Shown here piece by piece: positions 1 through 7,698 of a DNA stretch of 64,000 nucleotides. Position numbers and translations under genes: made by a program. Below the pieces are notes generated by a model. That model searched no databases. It worked only from the letters and a program-made list of their open reading frames with translations, and was not told where the DNA came from. The stretch is from Paracoccaceae bacterium (GTDB lineage Bacteria > Pseudomonadota > Alphaproteobacteria > Rhodobacterales > Rhodobacteraceae): the NCBI GenBank assembly GCA_030066855.1, contig JASJAU010000010.1, positions 1 to 64,000 of the forward strand. The letters are read 5' to 3'. The stretch's first letter is position 1. Every line of letters starts with the position of its first letter.

Positions 1-502
1 GAACGGCGGCGTCGAGTTCGGTCTGCTTGGTCAGGCCCAGCGCCACGGGGTCGACAGGCTGGATGTTCGAGATGTTCCAATGCGTCCGCTCGCGTATCGA
101 CTGGATCGTCGGCTTGGTAGTGCCGACAAGCTTGGAGATCTGGCCGTCCGTGAGCTCCGGATGGAACTTGACCAGCCAGAGGATCGCCGCGGGACGATCC
201 TGCCTTTTGGAAAGGGGCGTGTAGCGCGGGCCGCGGCGCTTCTCCTCACCCACGGCGGCGGCGTAGAATTTGAGCTTCAGCTTGTGGAGCGGGTCTTTCT
301 CGGCGGCGTCGATCTCTTCCTGCGTGAGCTGGTTGTTCGAGATTGGGTCGAAGCCCTTCACGCCAGTAGCGACGTCGCCATCCGCAATGCCCTGAACCTC
401 AAGCTCGTGGAGGCCGCAGAAATCGGCGATCTGCTTGAAGCTGATCGTGGTGTTGTCCACTAGCCAGACGGCGGTGGCTTTGGCCATGATCGGTTTGTTC
501 AT
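1..502 (-). CDS. DUF1013 family cell-cycle transcriptional regulator (TrcR-type), C-terminus cut by window edge
   Basis: The minus strand is open from an ATG at 502 to the window edge (167 codons visible). The product begins MNKPIMAKATAVWLVDN and contains the stretch KFYAAAVGEEKRRGPRYTP followed by a helix-turn-helix-like segment (LTDGQISKLVGTTKPTIQ), as in the DUF1013 family. Family knowledge: DUF1013 proteins are conserved in alphaproteobacteria and include the Caulobacter regulator TrcR, which associates with RNA polymerase. A strong AGGAG lies 7 bases before the chosen ATG; the internal ATG at 487 has no such site. The gene is divergent from the RNase T2 gene. The C-terminus lies outside the window. 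Confidence 0.85.
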   Translation of the reverse strand, partial: MNKPIMAKATAVWLVDNTTISFKQIADFCGLHELEVQGIADGDVATGVKGFDPISNNQLTQEEIDAAEKDPLHKLKLKFYAAAVGEEKRRGPRYTPLSKRQDRPAAILWLVKFHPELTDGQISKLVGTTKPTIQSIRERTHWNISNIQPVDPVALGLTKQTELDAAV

Positions 503-622
503 CGGGTTGCTCCTGACGGTTCTTTCCTGTGCCGGGAAATCGGCTGGTCCCGGTGGACCCTTTCCTCGTTTTCGGGGAAGTTGCAGGTATATAGTCTCGC
601 GCCGTGCCGGAGGGAAGAGGAA

Positions 623-1252
623 ATGCGTTGGCTTCTAGCGCTGGTTGCGTTGGCCGGGATGGCGCGGGCGGATGGAGAGCCTGCGGGGGATTTCGACTAC
701 TACGTCCTGTCGCTCTCCTGGTCGCCGACCTGGTGCGCGCTGGAGGGCGACGCGCGCGGGTCGCCGCAATGCGCGGAGGCGGCGGATTTCGGTTGGGTGT
801 TGCACGGGCTCTGGCCGCAGCACGAGGCGGGCTGGCCAAGCTACTGCCCAACGAGCGAGCGGAACCCGAGCCGCGCGGAAACCGCGGCGATGGCGGACTT
901 AATGGGCTCTGGCGGAAGCGCCTGGCACCAGTGGAACAAGCACGGCCGATGCACCGGCTTGTCGTCGGAGGGCTACTACGCTTTGTCGCGGGAGGCCTAC
1001 GCGCGAGTCGCGCGCCCGCCGGTCTTCCGCCTGCTCACATCGCCGGTGCGGGTGCCCGCCGAGGTGATCGAGGACGCCTTCCTTGAGGTGAACTCCAGTT
1101 TGCGCGCGGATCAGATCACCATCACCTGCAAGCGCGGGCGGATACAGGAAGCGCGGGTCTGCCTGACGCGCGGCCTGGAGTTTCGTGACTGCGGACAGGA
1201 TGTGGTCCGCGACTGCCAGATGGGCGACGCGCTGATGGCGCCGATCCGCTAG
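623..1252 (+). CDS. Secreted ribonuclease T2 family protein
   Basis: 209 residues. The N-terminus (MRWLLALVALAGMARA, then DGEP) is a signal peptide, so the enzyme should act in the periplasm or outside, cleaving RNA without base specificity and feeding phosphate or nucleotide salvage. Active-site box CAS-I is HGLWPQ (His61). CAS-II reads WHQWNKHGRC (residues 101-110) with Lys106 and His107. In the canonical box the residue at 103 is Glu (HEWxKHG); here it is Gln. Several Cys residues suggest disulfides. The start has GGAAGAGG just upstream; an earlier in-frame ATG at 581 would spoil the signal peptide. The stop overlaps that of the convergent oxidoreductase gene. Confidence 0.9.
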   Translation: MRWLLALVALAGMARADGEPAGDFDYYVLSLSWSPTWCALEGDARGSPQCAEAADFGWVLHGLWPQHEAGWPSYCPTSERNPSRAETAAMADLMGSGGSAWHQWNKHGRCTGLSSEGYYALSREAYARVARPPVFRLLTSPVRVPAEVIEDAFLEVNSSLRADQITITCKRGRIQEARVCLTRGLEFRDCGQDVVRDCQMGDALMAPIR

Positions 1253-2217
1253 GCGACGTTCAGGACGATCTTGCCGATGTGATCCGCCTCCAACGCTCGA
1301 TGAGCGTCGGCGGCGTTCTCCAACGGAAACGATCGATCCATGACCGGCGCGATCCGGCCAGCAGAGAGAAGCGGCCAGACCTCCTGCCAAAGCGCCTCGG
1401 CGATCCGGGCCTTCGCAGCGATGGATTGCGGGCGGAGGGTGGAGCCGGAGATCGTCAGCCGGCGCACCATGACTTCCGCGAAGTTCAGCTCGACCTTGGG
1501 GCCTGTTAGGAATGCGATCTGCTGGAGGCGCCCACCGGTCTTCAGCGCTTTGACGTTTCTCGGCAGGTAGGAACCGCCGACCATGTCAAGGATCAGATCG
1601 GCGCGGCCGGCGTCCTTGAGGATGGCGACGAAATCCTCCTCGCGGTAGTTGATTCCACGCTCCGCGCCAAGGTCTTCGCAGATCTTCGCCTTTTCGTCGG
1701 ACCCTGCCGTGGCGAAGACCCGCGCGCCGAAATGGCGGGCCAACTGGATCGCCGTAGTGCCGATGCCGGAGGTGCCGCCGTGGATGAGGAAGGTCTGGCC
1801 CGCCCTCAGGCCGCCGGCCATGAAGACATTGGTCCATACGGTGAAAAAGGTCTCGGGCAAGCACGCCGCCTGATCGAGCGGCATGCCATCGGGGACGGGG
1901 AGGCAGTGCGCGGCGGGCGTCGTCGCGTATTCAGCGTAGCCGCCGCCCGGCAGAAGCGCCGTGACCGCGTCGCCCTCCTTCCAGTCAGTAACGCCCTGTC
2001 CGATGGCCAAGATTTGGCCCGCCGCTTCGAGCCCGGGCAGATCCGAGGCGTCAGGCGGCGGGTTGTAGGAACCCGCGCGTTGCAGCGCGTCGGGCCGGTT
2101 TACGCCCGCATGGGCGACGCGGATGAGAACCTCGCCCTGACCCGGCTCTGGCTGAGGTCGGTCGGTCAGACGGAGAACCTCCGGGCCGCCCGGAGCGCTG
2201 ATCTCGATCGCGCGCAT
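1249..2217 (-). CDS. NAD(P)H-quinone oxidoreductase, zinc-less medium-chain dehydrogenase (PIG3/zeta-crystallin-like)
   Basis: 322 residues, normal length for zinc-independent quinone reductases of the MDR superfamily. An N-terminal GroES-like domain (about 1-120) precedes a Rossmann domain with the nucleotide-binding stretch HGGTSGIGTTAIQLA at 146-160. The catalytic-zinc ligands of alcohol dehydrogenases are absent. Predicted role: cytosolic one- or two-electron reduction of quinones using NADPH. It ends in the same CTAG tetranucleotide as the RNase T2 gene and starts 4 bp downstream of the COQ9 gene, so the two are probably cotranscribed. The pairing with a ubiquinone-biosynthesis factor is suggestive but does not prove a shared role. 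Confidence 0.9.
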   Translation of the reverse strand: MRAIEISAPGGPEVLRLTDRPQPEPGQGEVLIRVAHAGVNRPDALQRAGSYNPPPDASDLPGLEAAGQILAIGQGVTDWKEGDAVTALLPGGGYAEYATTPAAHCLPVPDGMPLDQAACLPETFFTVWTNVFMAGGLRAGQTFLIHGGTSGIGTTAIQLARHFGARVFATAGSDEKAKICEDLGAERGINYREEDFVAILKDAGRADLILDMVGGSYLPRNVKALKTGGRLQQIAFLTGPKVELNFAEVMVRRLTISGSTLRPQSIAAKARIAEALWQEVWPLLSAGRIAPVMDRSFPLENAADAHRALEADHIGKIVLNVA

Positions 2218-2221
2218 ATGC

Positions 2222-2917
2222 CTAACGCGGTCCGCTCCAGGACCCGGGCAGGCCGGACATCCGGTCGGGATCGGGAGCGCGGACCCGCGACATCAGGGAT
2301 TTCTGGAAGTCGGCGAAAGGCTTGGTGATCGGGTTCTCGCGGAACCGCGCCTTAACCTTTTCGATCGACATCACGTCGTCGATGCGCCGGTCGATAAAGG
2401 CCGAAGTCTCGGCGGCGTCGGGGCTATCGTCACCAAGCCAGAACAGAACTACCGATGCCCAGACGGCGGAAAGCGTCGCGCGTTTTGTGTACCAGTTCGC
2501 GTCCTTCGAAGTGTCGCCGAGCGCGGTCCAGATGTGATCCGCCGTCTCCCAGACGAGCCTCGCCCCTTCCGGCGCGTTGTGCGGCAGCGCGAAGAGGGCG
2601 GAGGCGCGGCGCACGGCCTCCCGATCTTCCAGCGCGTCGACCCGCAGGCGGAGCGCGGTGGCGACTTTGTCGCGGTAACGCATGTCGGACAGGTCGGTCT
2701 TGGACATCGCCTCGATCATCGCGTGATCGCCGCGCCGGTGGTAGGCGACGGCGAGGTCGATGGCGCCCCTCGGACAAAGCGCCCTGGCTTCGGCCAGCTC
2801 CATGCCGATGTCGCGCGCCGCGTCTCTCAGGGCGGCGTCCGACCAGCCGTCGAACGGTACATGCATCAGGATTGCGTCGAGCAGTCTGTCTTTCGGGTCC
2901 GTCTTGGCTTTGGCCAT
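2222..2917 (-). CDS. COQ9 family ubiquinone biosynthesis protein
   Basis: 231 residues. The N-terminal region resembles a TetR-like fold (LLDAILMHVPFDGWSDAALRDAA) and the C-terminal region carries the lipid-binding helical features of COQ9 (WYTKRATLSAVWASVVLFWLGD). Family knowledge: COQ9 binds lipid and presents ubiquinone intermediates to COQ7. The ATG at 2917 is preferred because AAGAAG lies at a suitable distance; a GTG three codons upstream (2926) is possible but has nothing in front of it. It is divergent from rpsU, with about 115 bp between them. Confidence 0.88.
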   Translation of the reverse strand: MAKAKTDPKDRLLDAILMHVPFDGWSDAALRDAARDIGMELAEARALCPRGAIDLAVAYHRRGDHAMIEAMSKTDLSDMRYRDKVATALRLRVDALEDREAVRRASALFALPHNAPEGARLVWETADHIWTALGDTSKDANWYTKRATLSAVWASVVLFWLGDDSPDAAETSAFIDRRIDDVMSIEKVKARFRENPITKPFADFQKSLMSRVRAPDPDRMSGLPGSWSGPR

Positions 2918-2951
2918 CTCACACACTTCTTTTCTGGTTCCGCCGTAGCTG

Positions 2952-2980
2952 TAGACAATCTAAGGCGGCCTTGCTATAGC
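2952..2980 (+). promoter_or_regulatory. Predicted sigma70-type promoter of rpsU
   Basis: TAGACA (2952-2957) and TATAGC (2975-2980) are separated by exactly 17 bp, close to the TTGACA/TATAAT consensus. Transcription would start near 2987, giving a 5' leader of about 47 bases before rpsU. Sequence inference only. Confidence 0.5.
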
Positions 2981-3020
2981 GCCACCTCCTGCATTTCTTG
3001 TGCAACTCTAACTTAGAAAG

Positions 3021-3033
3021 GTGGTGACACCAC
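3021..3033 (+). promoter_or_regulatory. Palindrome at the rpsU ribosome binding site
   Basis: GTGGTGACACCAC is a perfect inverted repeat with a single central base. It fills the space between the Shine-Dalgarno sequence (AGAAAGG, 3015-3021) and the rpsU ATG at 3034. In RNA it could form a small hairpin (GUGGU-GAC-ACCAC) that occludes or repositions the initiation site. Confidence 0.4.
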
Positions 3034-3240
3034 ATGCAGGTCAGTGTTCGCGACAACAATGTCGATCAGGCCCTTCGGGCTCTGAAAAAGAAGCTGCAGC
3101 GTGAGGGCGTTTTCCGCGAAATGAAGCTCCGGCAGCATTTCGAGAAACCGTCCGAGAAGCGCGCGCGCGAAAAGGCCGAAGCCATTCGCCGCGCTCGCAA
3201 GCTGGCGCGGAAGAAGGCGCAGCGCGAAGGGCTGCTTTGA
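3034..3240 (+). CDS. rpsU: 30S ribosomal protein bS21
   Basis: 68 residues, beginning [20 protein letters not shown] and ending in a highly basic tail ([14 protein letters not shown]), matching bS21 over its full length. It binds near the 3' end of 16S rRNA on the 30S platform and helps initiation. It is monocistronic here: it has its own predicted promoter upstream and a strong intrinsic terminator 40 bp downstream. The initiation region contains a palindrome (3021-3033) that could affect translation. Confidence 0.98.
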   Translation: MQVSVRDNNVDQALRALKKKLQREGVFREMKLRQHFEKPSEKRAREKAEAIRRARKLARKKAQREGLL

Positions 3241-3280
3241 GCTTCTGAGCACTTGGGCGGCCCTCGCCGTCCGAACGACG

Positions 3281-3313
3281 ACCCCCGAGGCTTTGCCCGG
3301 GGGTTTGTTGTTT
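3281..3313 (+). terminator. Intrinsic terminator after rpsU
   Basis: ACCCCCG (3281-3287) pairs with CGGGGGT (3298-3304), and inner GGC/GCC arms close a TTT loop, leaving one bulged A. The T-rich stretch TTTGTTGTTT follows. Position and orientation fit termination of rpsU; the opposing methyltransferase gene ends at 3343. Confidence 0.8.
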
Positions 3314-3342
3314 CTGGGGACCGCTTTGATCTCCCGGACCAG

Positions 3343-4605
3343 TCAAACCTTCGAGTAGTGCAGTAGCCCGGCGTCTGTGAGCACCTTCTCGACCGGCGTC
3401 CATGCCGCGTTGAATGCCATCACGTCGAGGCGACTGGCCTCGCGCAGGTCTGCGAGGCTCCGGCGCGCGTTGACGCCAGCGACAAGACGGGCCGCGGATT
3501 TCGGGACCGGGAACTCCGCTGCGGTTCCCCCCGATGTGATCCGGACCCGCCCTTTCTTCGCAATCACCCCGGCCAGACGGGCGGCGTCGATTCCCCGCAG
3601 CCTCGGGACGGCTTCAGGTTTGCCCAGCGGCGGCGGAATCCGTCGGCCTGCCCGGACGGCGTAGACCACATGGGTTTTGAAGGTGCCCCGAAGGTTCTCT
3701 GCAAGCTGCATGCGTTCGATGGGCGAAATGTCGTCCAAGAGGGCCGTATCCGGAACCAGAGCGGCTGGGTCGTAAACCCCGGGCTCCGGGACGCCGGCGA
3801 GCTCCAGGCCCGCCGCTACAAGCGCTGAGTTCAATTCGGTGATCGAAAAGGGTCGGTCTGTGCTGTGCAAAAGCAGGTCATAGAACCCGGCATCGCCACT
3901 CCGGTGATCGACAACATGCGGGTTCGTCTTGAAGGGATGTCCGTCCGGGACGCTTTCAAACACGCGCTTCGCGACCGCCAGTTTCTCTTGAGGCGGCAGG
4001 TCGCCAGTCAGGCGACGAAAGGCCGATTGGAGCGGGTAAACGCCGCTACGTCCGAGCGGCGCATAGACCATCAGGCCGATGCCGCCATCATCGGCAAGCG
4101 CCGCCGCCAGGGCTTTGAAACCCTCTTGCGGGTCGGGCAGATGATGCAGAACCCCGCAGCAATCTATGTAATCAAACTCGCCAAAGTCGGAGGCGTTCAG
4201 AAGGCTTCCGGTCTCGAAGCGGATGCTTCCAAGGCGGCGCTTGGCGGCCCGCGCTTCCGCCACGGCGCGGGAGGCGGTGGACAAGTCGACATAGGTGATC
4301 TCATAGGGCCGGCCGGCGCTGGCCAGCATCTGCGCAAGCTGGATCAACCCGTCGCCCGTGCCGCCGCCCGCAACGAGGGCTCTGAGCGGTTTGGTCCAAT
4401 CCCGCGCGCCGCCCCAAATCCAATGATCCATCTCTTGCGGCAGCGAGGGAGAGCCTGTGATCAAGCGCTTCGCCTCGTCCGCCGGATCGCGCTCGGGGTA
4501 CGGATAGACCTCGTATTGAGACCTGACTTCGTTTGACAACCACCCGCTCCTGCCCGAGAACCGCGCGAATGTTTTCGCACATCTCGCCCGGGATTTGAAA
4601 GCCAT
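3343..4605 (-). CDS. Class I SAM-dependent methyltransferase, substrate unknown
   Basis: 420 residues from the proposed ATG at 4605. After a short lead that includes VRSQYEVYPYP, the SAM-binding motif LVAGGGTGDG lies at residues 78-86, and a post-motif CCGVLHHLPDP at about 149-159 is typical of Rossmann methyltransferases. The C-terminal 100 residues form a separate small domain rich in charged and hydrophobic residues (KKGRVRITSGGTAAEF) of unknown role. The reading frame stays open upstream to 5016, but that part is antisense to osmC. An alternative ATG at 4632 overlaps the osmC start. Substrate cannot be inferred. Confidence 0.8.
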   Translation of the reverse strand: MAFKSRARCAKTFARFSGRSGWLSNEVRSQYEVYPYPERDPADEAKRLITGSPSLPQEMDHWIWGGARDWTKPLRALVAGGGTGDGLIQLAQMLASAGRPYEITYVDLSTASRAVAEARAAKRRLGSIRFETGSLLNASDFGEFDYIDCCGVLHHLPDPQEGFKALAAALADDGGIGLMVYAPLGRSGVYPLQSAFRRLTGDLPPQEKLAVAKRVFESVPDGHPFKTNPHVVDHRSGDAGFYDLLLHSTDRPFSITELNSALVAAGLELAGVPEPGVYDPAALVPDTALLDDISPIERMQLAENLRGTFKTHVVYAVRAGRRIPPPLGKPEAVPRLRGIDAARLAGVIAKKGRVRITSGGTAAEFPVPKSAARLVAGVNARRSLADLREASRLDVMAFNAAWTPVEKVLTDAGLLHYSKV

Positions 4606-4630
4606 GCCCGGGCGGAACGGGAGATACCGC

Positions 4631-5047
4631 ATGAAGTCTCGGGTAACTTGGATGTTCGACCGGACTTTCGCCGGGCAGACCGAGAGCGGGCACAGCGTCG
4701 TCATAGGCAACCCGCATGGCGACTCGCCTAAGCCCGGGCCCTCAGCCATGGAACTTATCCTGATGGGCGCCGGGACCTGCTCGGCTTTTGACGTAGTGTC
4801 GATCCTCGAGAAGAGCCGACAGGATATTGATGACGTTGTCGTCGAGCTTGATGCGGACCGAGCGGAAGAGCCGCCCAAGGTCTTCACCCGCATCCACATG
4901 CATTTCGTCGTCACCGGACGCGGCGTGGCGCCGGATCGGGTGGCGCGGGCGATCGCGCTTTCGGTCGAGAAGTACTGCTCTGCCACCGCCATGTTGGAAA
5001 AAACGGCGACGGTCACGCACGACTACGAGATTCGCGAGCAGGGCTAG
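4631..5047 (+). CDS. OsmC family protein (YhfA-like)
   Basis: 138 residues. Two conserved cysteines, Cys50 (MGAGTCSAFDVV) and Cys116 (EKYCSATAML), sit where OsmC/Ohr peroxidases place the peroxidatic and resolving thiols. Family knowledge: such proteins reduce organic hydroperoxides in the cytosol, although the YhfA branch is less well characterised. GGGAG precedes the ATG at 4631; an earlier in-frame ATG at 4595 lacks one. It is divergent from the methyltransferase, only about 25 bp apart. Its stop is shared inside a CTAG with the convergent membrane protein. Confidence 0.85.
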   Translation: MKSRVTWMFDRTFAGQTESGHSVVIGNPHGDSPKPGPSAMELILMGAGTCSAFDVVSILEKSRQDIDDVVVELDADRAEEPPKVFTRIHMHFVVTGRGVAPDRVARAIALSVEKYCSATAMLEKTATVTHDYEIREQG

Positions 5048-5712
5048 GACTTCGCCGCGTTCATCGGCATCGATTCCGCAACTTTGCCCATAAGGTCAGT
5101 ATTGAATTGCGCGACCATCGCGACACGCAGGGCCGGCCAGCGCGCCTCGAGCTTCCGCAGCCTCTCGTGATCCCAGGCAACAAACTGCGATCCTTCGCCC
5201 AGGTCGACAGTGGCGCTGGCCGGTGTTCCCTTGAGGTAGGCGATCTCGCCTACGAACATCTTGCCCGCGATCTCGGCGGCCGTATCGCCCTTGCCGATGA
5301 AGATCGGTCCCGACATCACAAAGTAGAGCCTGTCGAGCGCCTCGCCTTCGTTGGTCAATCGCATCCAGCCGCCAGCGGTCTCGACCGAGCCCGCCTTCAG
5401 CAACCGGCGGAACTGCCCTGGGGTCAGCATGTCGAACGAGCGGAACATCTGCATCGCATCCTTGGTCATGCCAACGGTGGTCCGCTCGCTGATGACGATG
5501 AGTATCATCATCAGGTTCACCGCGCCGAGAATCGCGTTGGTCACGAAGGCGTCCCAGAGCGGCGCATCGGCGACGATCAGGTAGTAAACCTGGTAGAGGA
5601 CGGTGCTGGCGAGCAGGAGGAGCCGCAGCCAAAGCTCGTCGCGGGCCAGGAGCCCGAAGAGCTTGAGGAGGGCGGCAGCGTAGACGACGAGGGAGACGGT
5701 TGTGAGCGTCAT
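5044..5712 (-). CDS. Popeye-like membrane protein with C-terminal cyclic-nucleotide-binding fold
   Basis: 222 residues. Three hydrophobic segments fill residues 1-75, including one with YQVYYLIVADAPLWDAFVTN. They are followed by the linker MFRSFDMLTPGQFRRLLKAG and a beta-rich domain (LYFVMSGPIFIGKG, FVGEIAYLKG, FVAWDHERLR) that resembles the cNMP-binding fold of Popeye-domain and CRP-type proteins. No DNA-binding domain follows, so it should act at the membrane. Ligand and function are unknown in bacteria as far as I can tell. It overlaps the osmC stop and lies 10 bp downstream of the lrp-like gene, possibly in one operon. Assignment is by pattern only. Confidence 0.65.
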   Translation of the reverse strand: MTLTTVSLVVYAAALLKLFGLLARDELWLRLLLLASTVLYQVYYLIVADAPLWDAFVTNAILGAVNLMMILIVISERTTVGMTKDAMQMFRSFDMLTPGQFRRLLKAGSVETAGGWMRLTNEGEALDRLYFVMSGPIFIGKGDTAAEIAGKMFVGEIAYLKGTPASATVDLGEGSQFVAWDHERLRKLEARWPALRVAMVAQFNTDLMGKVAESMPMNAAKS

Positions 5713-5722
5713 CGCTTCCCCC

Positions 5723-6184
5723 TCAGACTGGAAGCGCGGTCGTCTGGCGAACCGTTCTGAGGGCGAAGGAGGAGTGCATCTGCGCGACGCCTGGAAGACG
5801 GGCGAGCGAGCGGCGGTGGATGCGGGCGAAATCCTCGGTATCGCGGGCGACGACTTTGAGAAGATAATCCGCCGTTCCGGCCATCAGGTGGCATTCGAGC
5901 ACATCGGGAATGACCGAGACCTCGCGCTCGAAGGCGTCGAGCACCTCGTCGGCCTGGCCCTGAAGCGTGATCTCGACAAAGACGATTGTGGGCCGGCCCA
6001 GCTTTCTGGGATCGAGGAGCGCGACGTAGTCGCGGATGATTCCGATCTGCTCGAGCCGCTGAACACGGCGGTGGCAGGCCGATGGCGAGAGGTGAACCTG
6101 TTCGCTGAGATCCGCGTTCGAGATGCGGCCTTTGCGTTGGAGCACATTCAGTATCCGGGCATCTGTCGCGTCTATTTCGGTCAT
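5723..6184 (-). CDS. Lrp/AsnC family regulator, probable activator of alanine dehydrogenase
   Basis: 153 residues with an N-terminal winged helix-turn-helix (RISNADLSEQVHLSPSACHR) and a C-terminal RAM/AsnC ligand-binding domain (ECHLMAGTADYLLKVVARD). Lrp-type proteins form octamers that sense amino acids. It is divergent from ald across 127 bp. That arrangement is usual for AldR-type regulators, which control ald in response to alanine. The effector is inferred from context and not from residues. Confidence 0.9.
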   Translation of the reverse strand: MTEIDATDARILNVLQRKGRISNADLSEQVHLSPSACHRRVQRLEQIGIIRDYVALLDPRKLGRPTIVFVEITLQGQADEVLDAFEREVSVIPDVLECHLMAGTADYLLKVVARDTEDFARIHRRSLARLPGVAQMHSSFALRTVRQTTALPV

Positions 6185-6202
6185 CGCGCAAACTCCTTTC
6201 TG

Positions 6203-6229
6203 CTGAATGCAAAAGCTCCGAAGATTCTG
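6203..6229. promoter_or_regulatory. Candidate Lrp-type operator between lrp and ald
   Basis: CTGAAT (6203-6208) and ATTCTG (6224-6229) form an imperfect inverted repeat across 15 bp in the divergent intergenic region. The repeat is AT-richer than its surroundings, as Lrp-type sites tend to be. The assignment is weak. Confidence 0.3.
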
Positions 6230-6311
6230 CCGATTTTAGCGCCAACATCCCTCGCAAAGAACCGCCAATTTCACCCACGCTCTGTCAACTTGCCGCGAAA
6301 TGGAGGACGCC

Positions 6312-7430
6312 ATGAAGATCGGTAGCCCTAAAGAGATCAAACCGCAGGAATTCCGCGTCGGGCTCACGCCCTCGTCGGCGGGAGAGGCCGTGCGGCACGG
6401 CCATGAGGTGCTGATAGAGTCCGGTGCGGGCGTGGGCGCCGGCTTCACCGACGCCGACTACACCGCGCTCGGGGCGCGGATCGTTGAGACCGCCGAGGAG
6501 ATCTTCGCCGAAGCCGACATGATCGTGAAGGTGAAGGAGCCCCAGGCTGCTGAGCGGAAGATGCTGCGCGAGGGGCAGATCCTGTTCACCTACCTGCATC
6601 TCGCGCCCGACCCGGAGCAGACCCGCGACCTGATCGCCTCCGGCGCCACTTGCATCGCCTACGAGACCGTGACGGATGATCGGGGCGGGCTGCCGCTTCT
6701 GGCGCCAATGTCAGAGGTCGCGGGGCGTCTCGCGCCGCAGGTCGGCGCCTGGACCTTGCAGAAGGCGAACGGCGGGCGCGGCGTGCTGATGGGCGGCGTG
6801 CCGGGTGTCGGGCCGGCCAAGGTCGTGGTGATCGGCGGTGGTGTCGTTGGCACCCATGCGGCGCGGGTTGCCGCCGGGATGGGCGCGGATGTGACTGTGC
6901 TGGATCGGTCCCTGCCCCGCCTGCGTTACCTCGATGACGTGTTTCAAGGCGTTTTTTGGAATCGCTACGCCAGCGCGGCGGCGACGGCGGAACTGGTGGC
7001 GGAGGCCGATCTGGTCGTCGGCGCCGTTTTGATCCCCGGCGCCGCGGCGCCAAAGCTTGTCACGCGGGCGCAGCTCTCGACCATGAAGCCGGGCGCGGCC
7101 ATCGTCGACGTTGCGATCGATCAGGGCGGCTGTTTCGAGACCTCGAAACCCACCACCCACGAGGACCCGATCTATGAGGTGGACGGGATCATGCACTATT
7201 GCGTCGCCAACATGCCCGGCGCCGTAGCGCGAACTTCGACCATCGCGCTCACCAACGCGACGATGCCCCACATGCTGGCGATTGCCGACAAGGGCTGGCG
7301 GCAGGCCTGCCAGGACGACCCGCATCTCTTGGACGGGCTGAACGTGCATGCGGGCATGCTGACGTACTATGCGGTGGGCAAGGCGCTCGGGATCGACGTG
7401 GTGTCGCCGCAGGTTGTGGTGAAGGGTTAG
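6312..7430 (+). CDS. ald: Alanine dehydrogenase
   Basis: 372 residues, full length. The start MKIGSPKEIKPQEFRVGLTP is diagnostic of the family. Lys75 (VKVKEP) and His96 (YLHLAPD) occupy the pyruvate-binding and catalytic positions, and the NAD-binding glycine motif GGGVVG lies at 175-180. It catalyses reversible oxidative deamination of L-alanine to pyruvate and ammonia, as a hexamer in the cytosol. GGAGG sits 4 bases before the ATG at 6312. It is divergently paired with an Lrp family regulator that likely controls it. Confidence 0.97.
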   Translation: MKIGSPKEIKPQEFRVGLTPSSAGEAVRHGHEVLIESGAGVGAGFTDADYTALGARIVETAEEIFAEADMIVKVKEPQAAERKMLREGQILFTYLHLAPDPEQTRDLIASGATCIAYETVTDDRGGLPLLAPMSEVAGRLAPQVGAWTLQKANGGRGVLMGGVPGVGPAKVVVIGGGVVGTHAARVAAGMGADVTVLDRSLPRLRYLDDVFQGVFWNRYASAAATAELVAEADLVVGAVLIPGAAAPKLVTRAQLSTMKPGAAIVDVAIDQGGCFETSKPTTHEDPIYEVDGIMHYCVANMPGAVARTSTIALTNATMPHMLAIADKGWRQACQDDPHLLDGLNVHAGMLTYYAVGKALGIDVVSPQVVVKG

Positions 7431-7698
7431 CGCGAGGCGCGTTTGTTTGAGTTTCCGCTGTGCGAACTTAGCAGCCGCCGAAATAACCGGCGTGCTCAGA
7501 AGCCGACGAGTCGATACCAATCCACTCCAATTCCACTCATTTAACTGATTCAGAATTTCGGCTTGAACGCGGATCGCCTCATGCTTGTTGGAAGGCCCAA
7601 CGGCCGCTTGTGGACGACGTGGTCATCTGACCGGGTCAATCAAGCTCGCGCAGTTTCGGCTCTTTATTGGCCAGTTTCTGATAGGTAAGTTGCTTTTC
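7431..7698. other. 268-bp intergenic region upstream of the CRP-family gene
   Basis: The composition is less GC-rich than the flanks. A weak GCGC-GAG-GCGC stem followed by T-rich sequence (about 7432-7450) could end the ald transcript. TGACCGGGTCA (7628-7638) is a 5-1-5 inverted repeat about 60 bp before the regulator start and could be an autoregulatory operator. No protein-coding stretch with a convincing start was seen. Confidence 0.3.

Noticed and set aside
4606..5016. N-terminal extension of the methyltransferase reading frame to 5016
   Set aside because: The extra 137 codons are antisense to osmC and Ser/Arg/Thr-rich; family N-terminus begins near 4605.
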